This document shows, piece after piece, positions 5,486 to 6,161 of a DNA stretch of 6,161 nucleotides. A model generated the notes under the pieces. That model was given only the letters and a program-made list of their open reading frames with translations. It had not been told where the DNA came from and did no database searches. The stretch is taken from positions 1 to 6,161 of the forward strand of contig JALOLX010000283.1 in NCBI GenBank assembly GCA_025455765.1. Reading direction: 5' to 3'. A program made the translations under genes and the position numbers. Each line of letters opens with the position of its first letter. Position 1 is the first letter of the stretch. The DNA comes from Flavobacteriales bacterium. Lineage in GTDB: Bacteria > Bacteroidota > Bacteroidia > Flavobacteriales_F > PHOS-HE28.

Positions 5486-6161
5486 TTAGTTGTCCAGGCT
5501 TTTCACCAGGTCGGCAGCCACCTTTTCCAAGGTGCCCGTGATCTGGTCGTTGTAGTCGCCCTTCTTCAGCGCAGCGAGCACATCGCTATGCTTGTTGCGC
5601 AGCATGGTGATGAACTCCGCCTCGAACTGCTTCACGTTCTTCACGGGGATCTTGCTCAGCAAGCCCTTGGTGCCGCAGTAGATGATCGCGATCTGCTCTT
5701 CCACGCGCATCGGGCTGTTCTCGGCCTGCTTCAGGATCTCCACGTTGCGGGCACCCTTGTCCAGCACGGCCTTGGTGGCGGCATCCAGGTCGGAACCGAA
5801 CTTGGCGAAGGCCTCCAGTTCGCGGTATTGGGCCTGGTCCAGCTTCAGCGTACCGGCCACCTTCTTCATGGACTTGATCTGCGCGTTACCACCCACACGG
5901 CTCACGCTGATACCCACGTTGATGGCGGGGCGTACACCGCTGAGGAACAGGTTGCTCTCCAGGAAGATCTGACCGTCCGTGATGGAGATCACGTTGGTGG
6001 GGATGTAGGCGCTCACGTCACCGGCCTGCGTCTCGATGATCGGCAGTGCGGTCAGTGATCCGCCGCCCTTCACCTTACCCTTCAGGCTCTCCGGAAGGTC
6101 GTTCATCTGGCTGGCCACGGTCTGGTCGGCCGTTACCTTGGCCGCGCGCTCCAGCAGGCGG
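5486..6161 (-). CDS. atpA: F1F0 ATP synthase subunit alpha, C-terminal part
   Basis: The frame remains open to the window edge (it reads RLLERAAKVTADQTVASQMN at the edge), so the gene begins outside. About 224 C-terminal residues are visible, a little under half of a normal alpha subunit of 500-530 residues. Alpha alternates with beta in the F1 ring and carries the non-catalytic nucleotide sites. Highly conserved segments include SLTALPIIETQAGDVSAYIP, TNVISITDGQIFLESNLF and GVRPAINVGISVSRVGG; the Arg of SRVGG is the arginine finger reaching into the catalytic site of beta. The C-terminal helical domain follows (FAKFGSDLDAATKAVLDKGA onwards) and ends at KSLDN. It is transcribed ahead of atpG. 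There is no sign of damage, and the GTG at 6118 is internal, not a start. Confidence 0.98.
   Translation of the reverse strand, partial: RLLERAAKVTADQTVASQMNDLPESLKGKVKGGGSLTALPIIETQAGDVSAYIPTNVISITDGQIFLESNLFLSGVRPAINVGISVSRVGGNAQIKSMKKVAGTLKLDQAQYRELEAFAKFGSDLDAATKAVLDKGARNVEILKQAENSPMRVEEQIAIIYCGTKGLLSKIPVKNVKQFEAEFITMLRNKHSDVLAALKKGDYNDQITGTLEKVAADLVKSLDN

Noticed and set aside
4361..6058. Long + strand open frames over atpG and atpA (4361-5245 and 5426-6058)
   Set aside because: Both lie opposite highly conserved ATP synthase genes; their products are Leu/Val/His/Gly-rich without domains.

Overview
The window looks like a high-GC member of the Bacteroidota, probably in or near the Flavobacteriales. 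The evidence is a type B (gliding-motility-type) type IX secretion (T9SS) C-terminal domain, a PorP/SprF-family outer-membrane protein, further proteins ending in type A T9SS sorting-like domains, and an atpA-atpG pair whose downstream neighbour is not atpD. In Bacteroidota atpD/atpC usually lie apart from the rest of the F-ATPase operon. The species cannot be named from this stretch.

Layout. On the + strand, the 3' end of a large secreted protein (1-405) is followed after 3 bases by a PorP/SprF-family gene (409-1407). Next is a 527-base gap between convergent genes (1408-1934). It holds a 78-bp element with perfect 16-bp terminal inverted repeats and a TAA duplication that coincides with the PorP stop codon, then a long imperfect hairpin (1491-1588), then roughly 280 bases with no recognisable gene, then a compact hairpin (1870-1908) that probably ends the - strand transcript. 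On the - strand, read right to left, are the C-terminal part of atpA (5486 to the window edge), atpG (4538-5419), a LamG-like surface protein broken by a frameshift (4467 down to 2723), and a small secreted protein (1935-2636) that is essentially a T9SS tail module with no cargo domain.

How the genes fit together. The + strand pair matches the known arrangement in which a type B T9SS substrate is encoded next to the PorP/SprF-like protein that helps export it. The two - strand secreted proteins share a homologous tail module (a beta-sandwich followed by a sorting-like domain) and look like tandem relatives. In the upstream one, a change at about 3333-3352 separates the LamG-like part from the sorting domain. 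atpA and atpG are housekeeping F1-ATPase subunits. The 66 bases between them carry a short GTAG...CTAC hairpin resembling REP elements.

I see no CRISPR array, RNA gene, phage, transposase or defence system, and no clear new biological system. The most informative observations are the small element placed exactly on a stop codon and the frameshift/deletion scar in the LamG gene.
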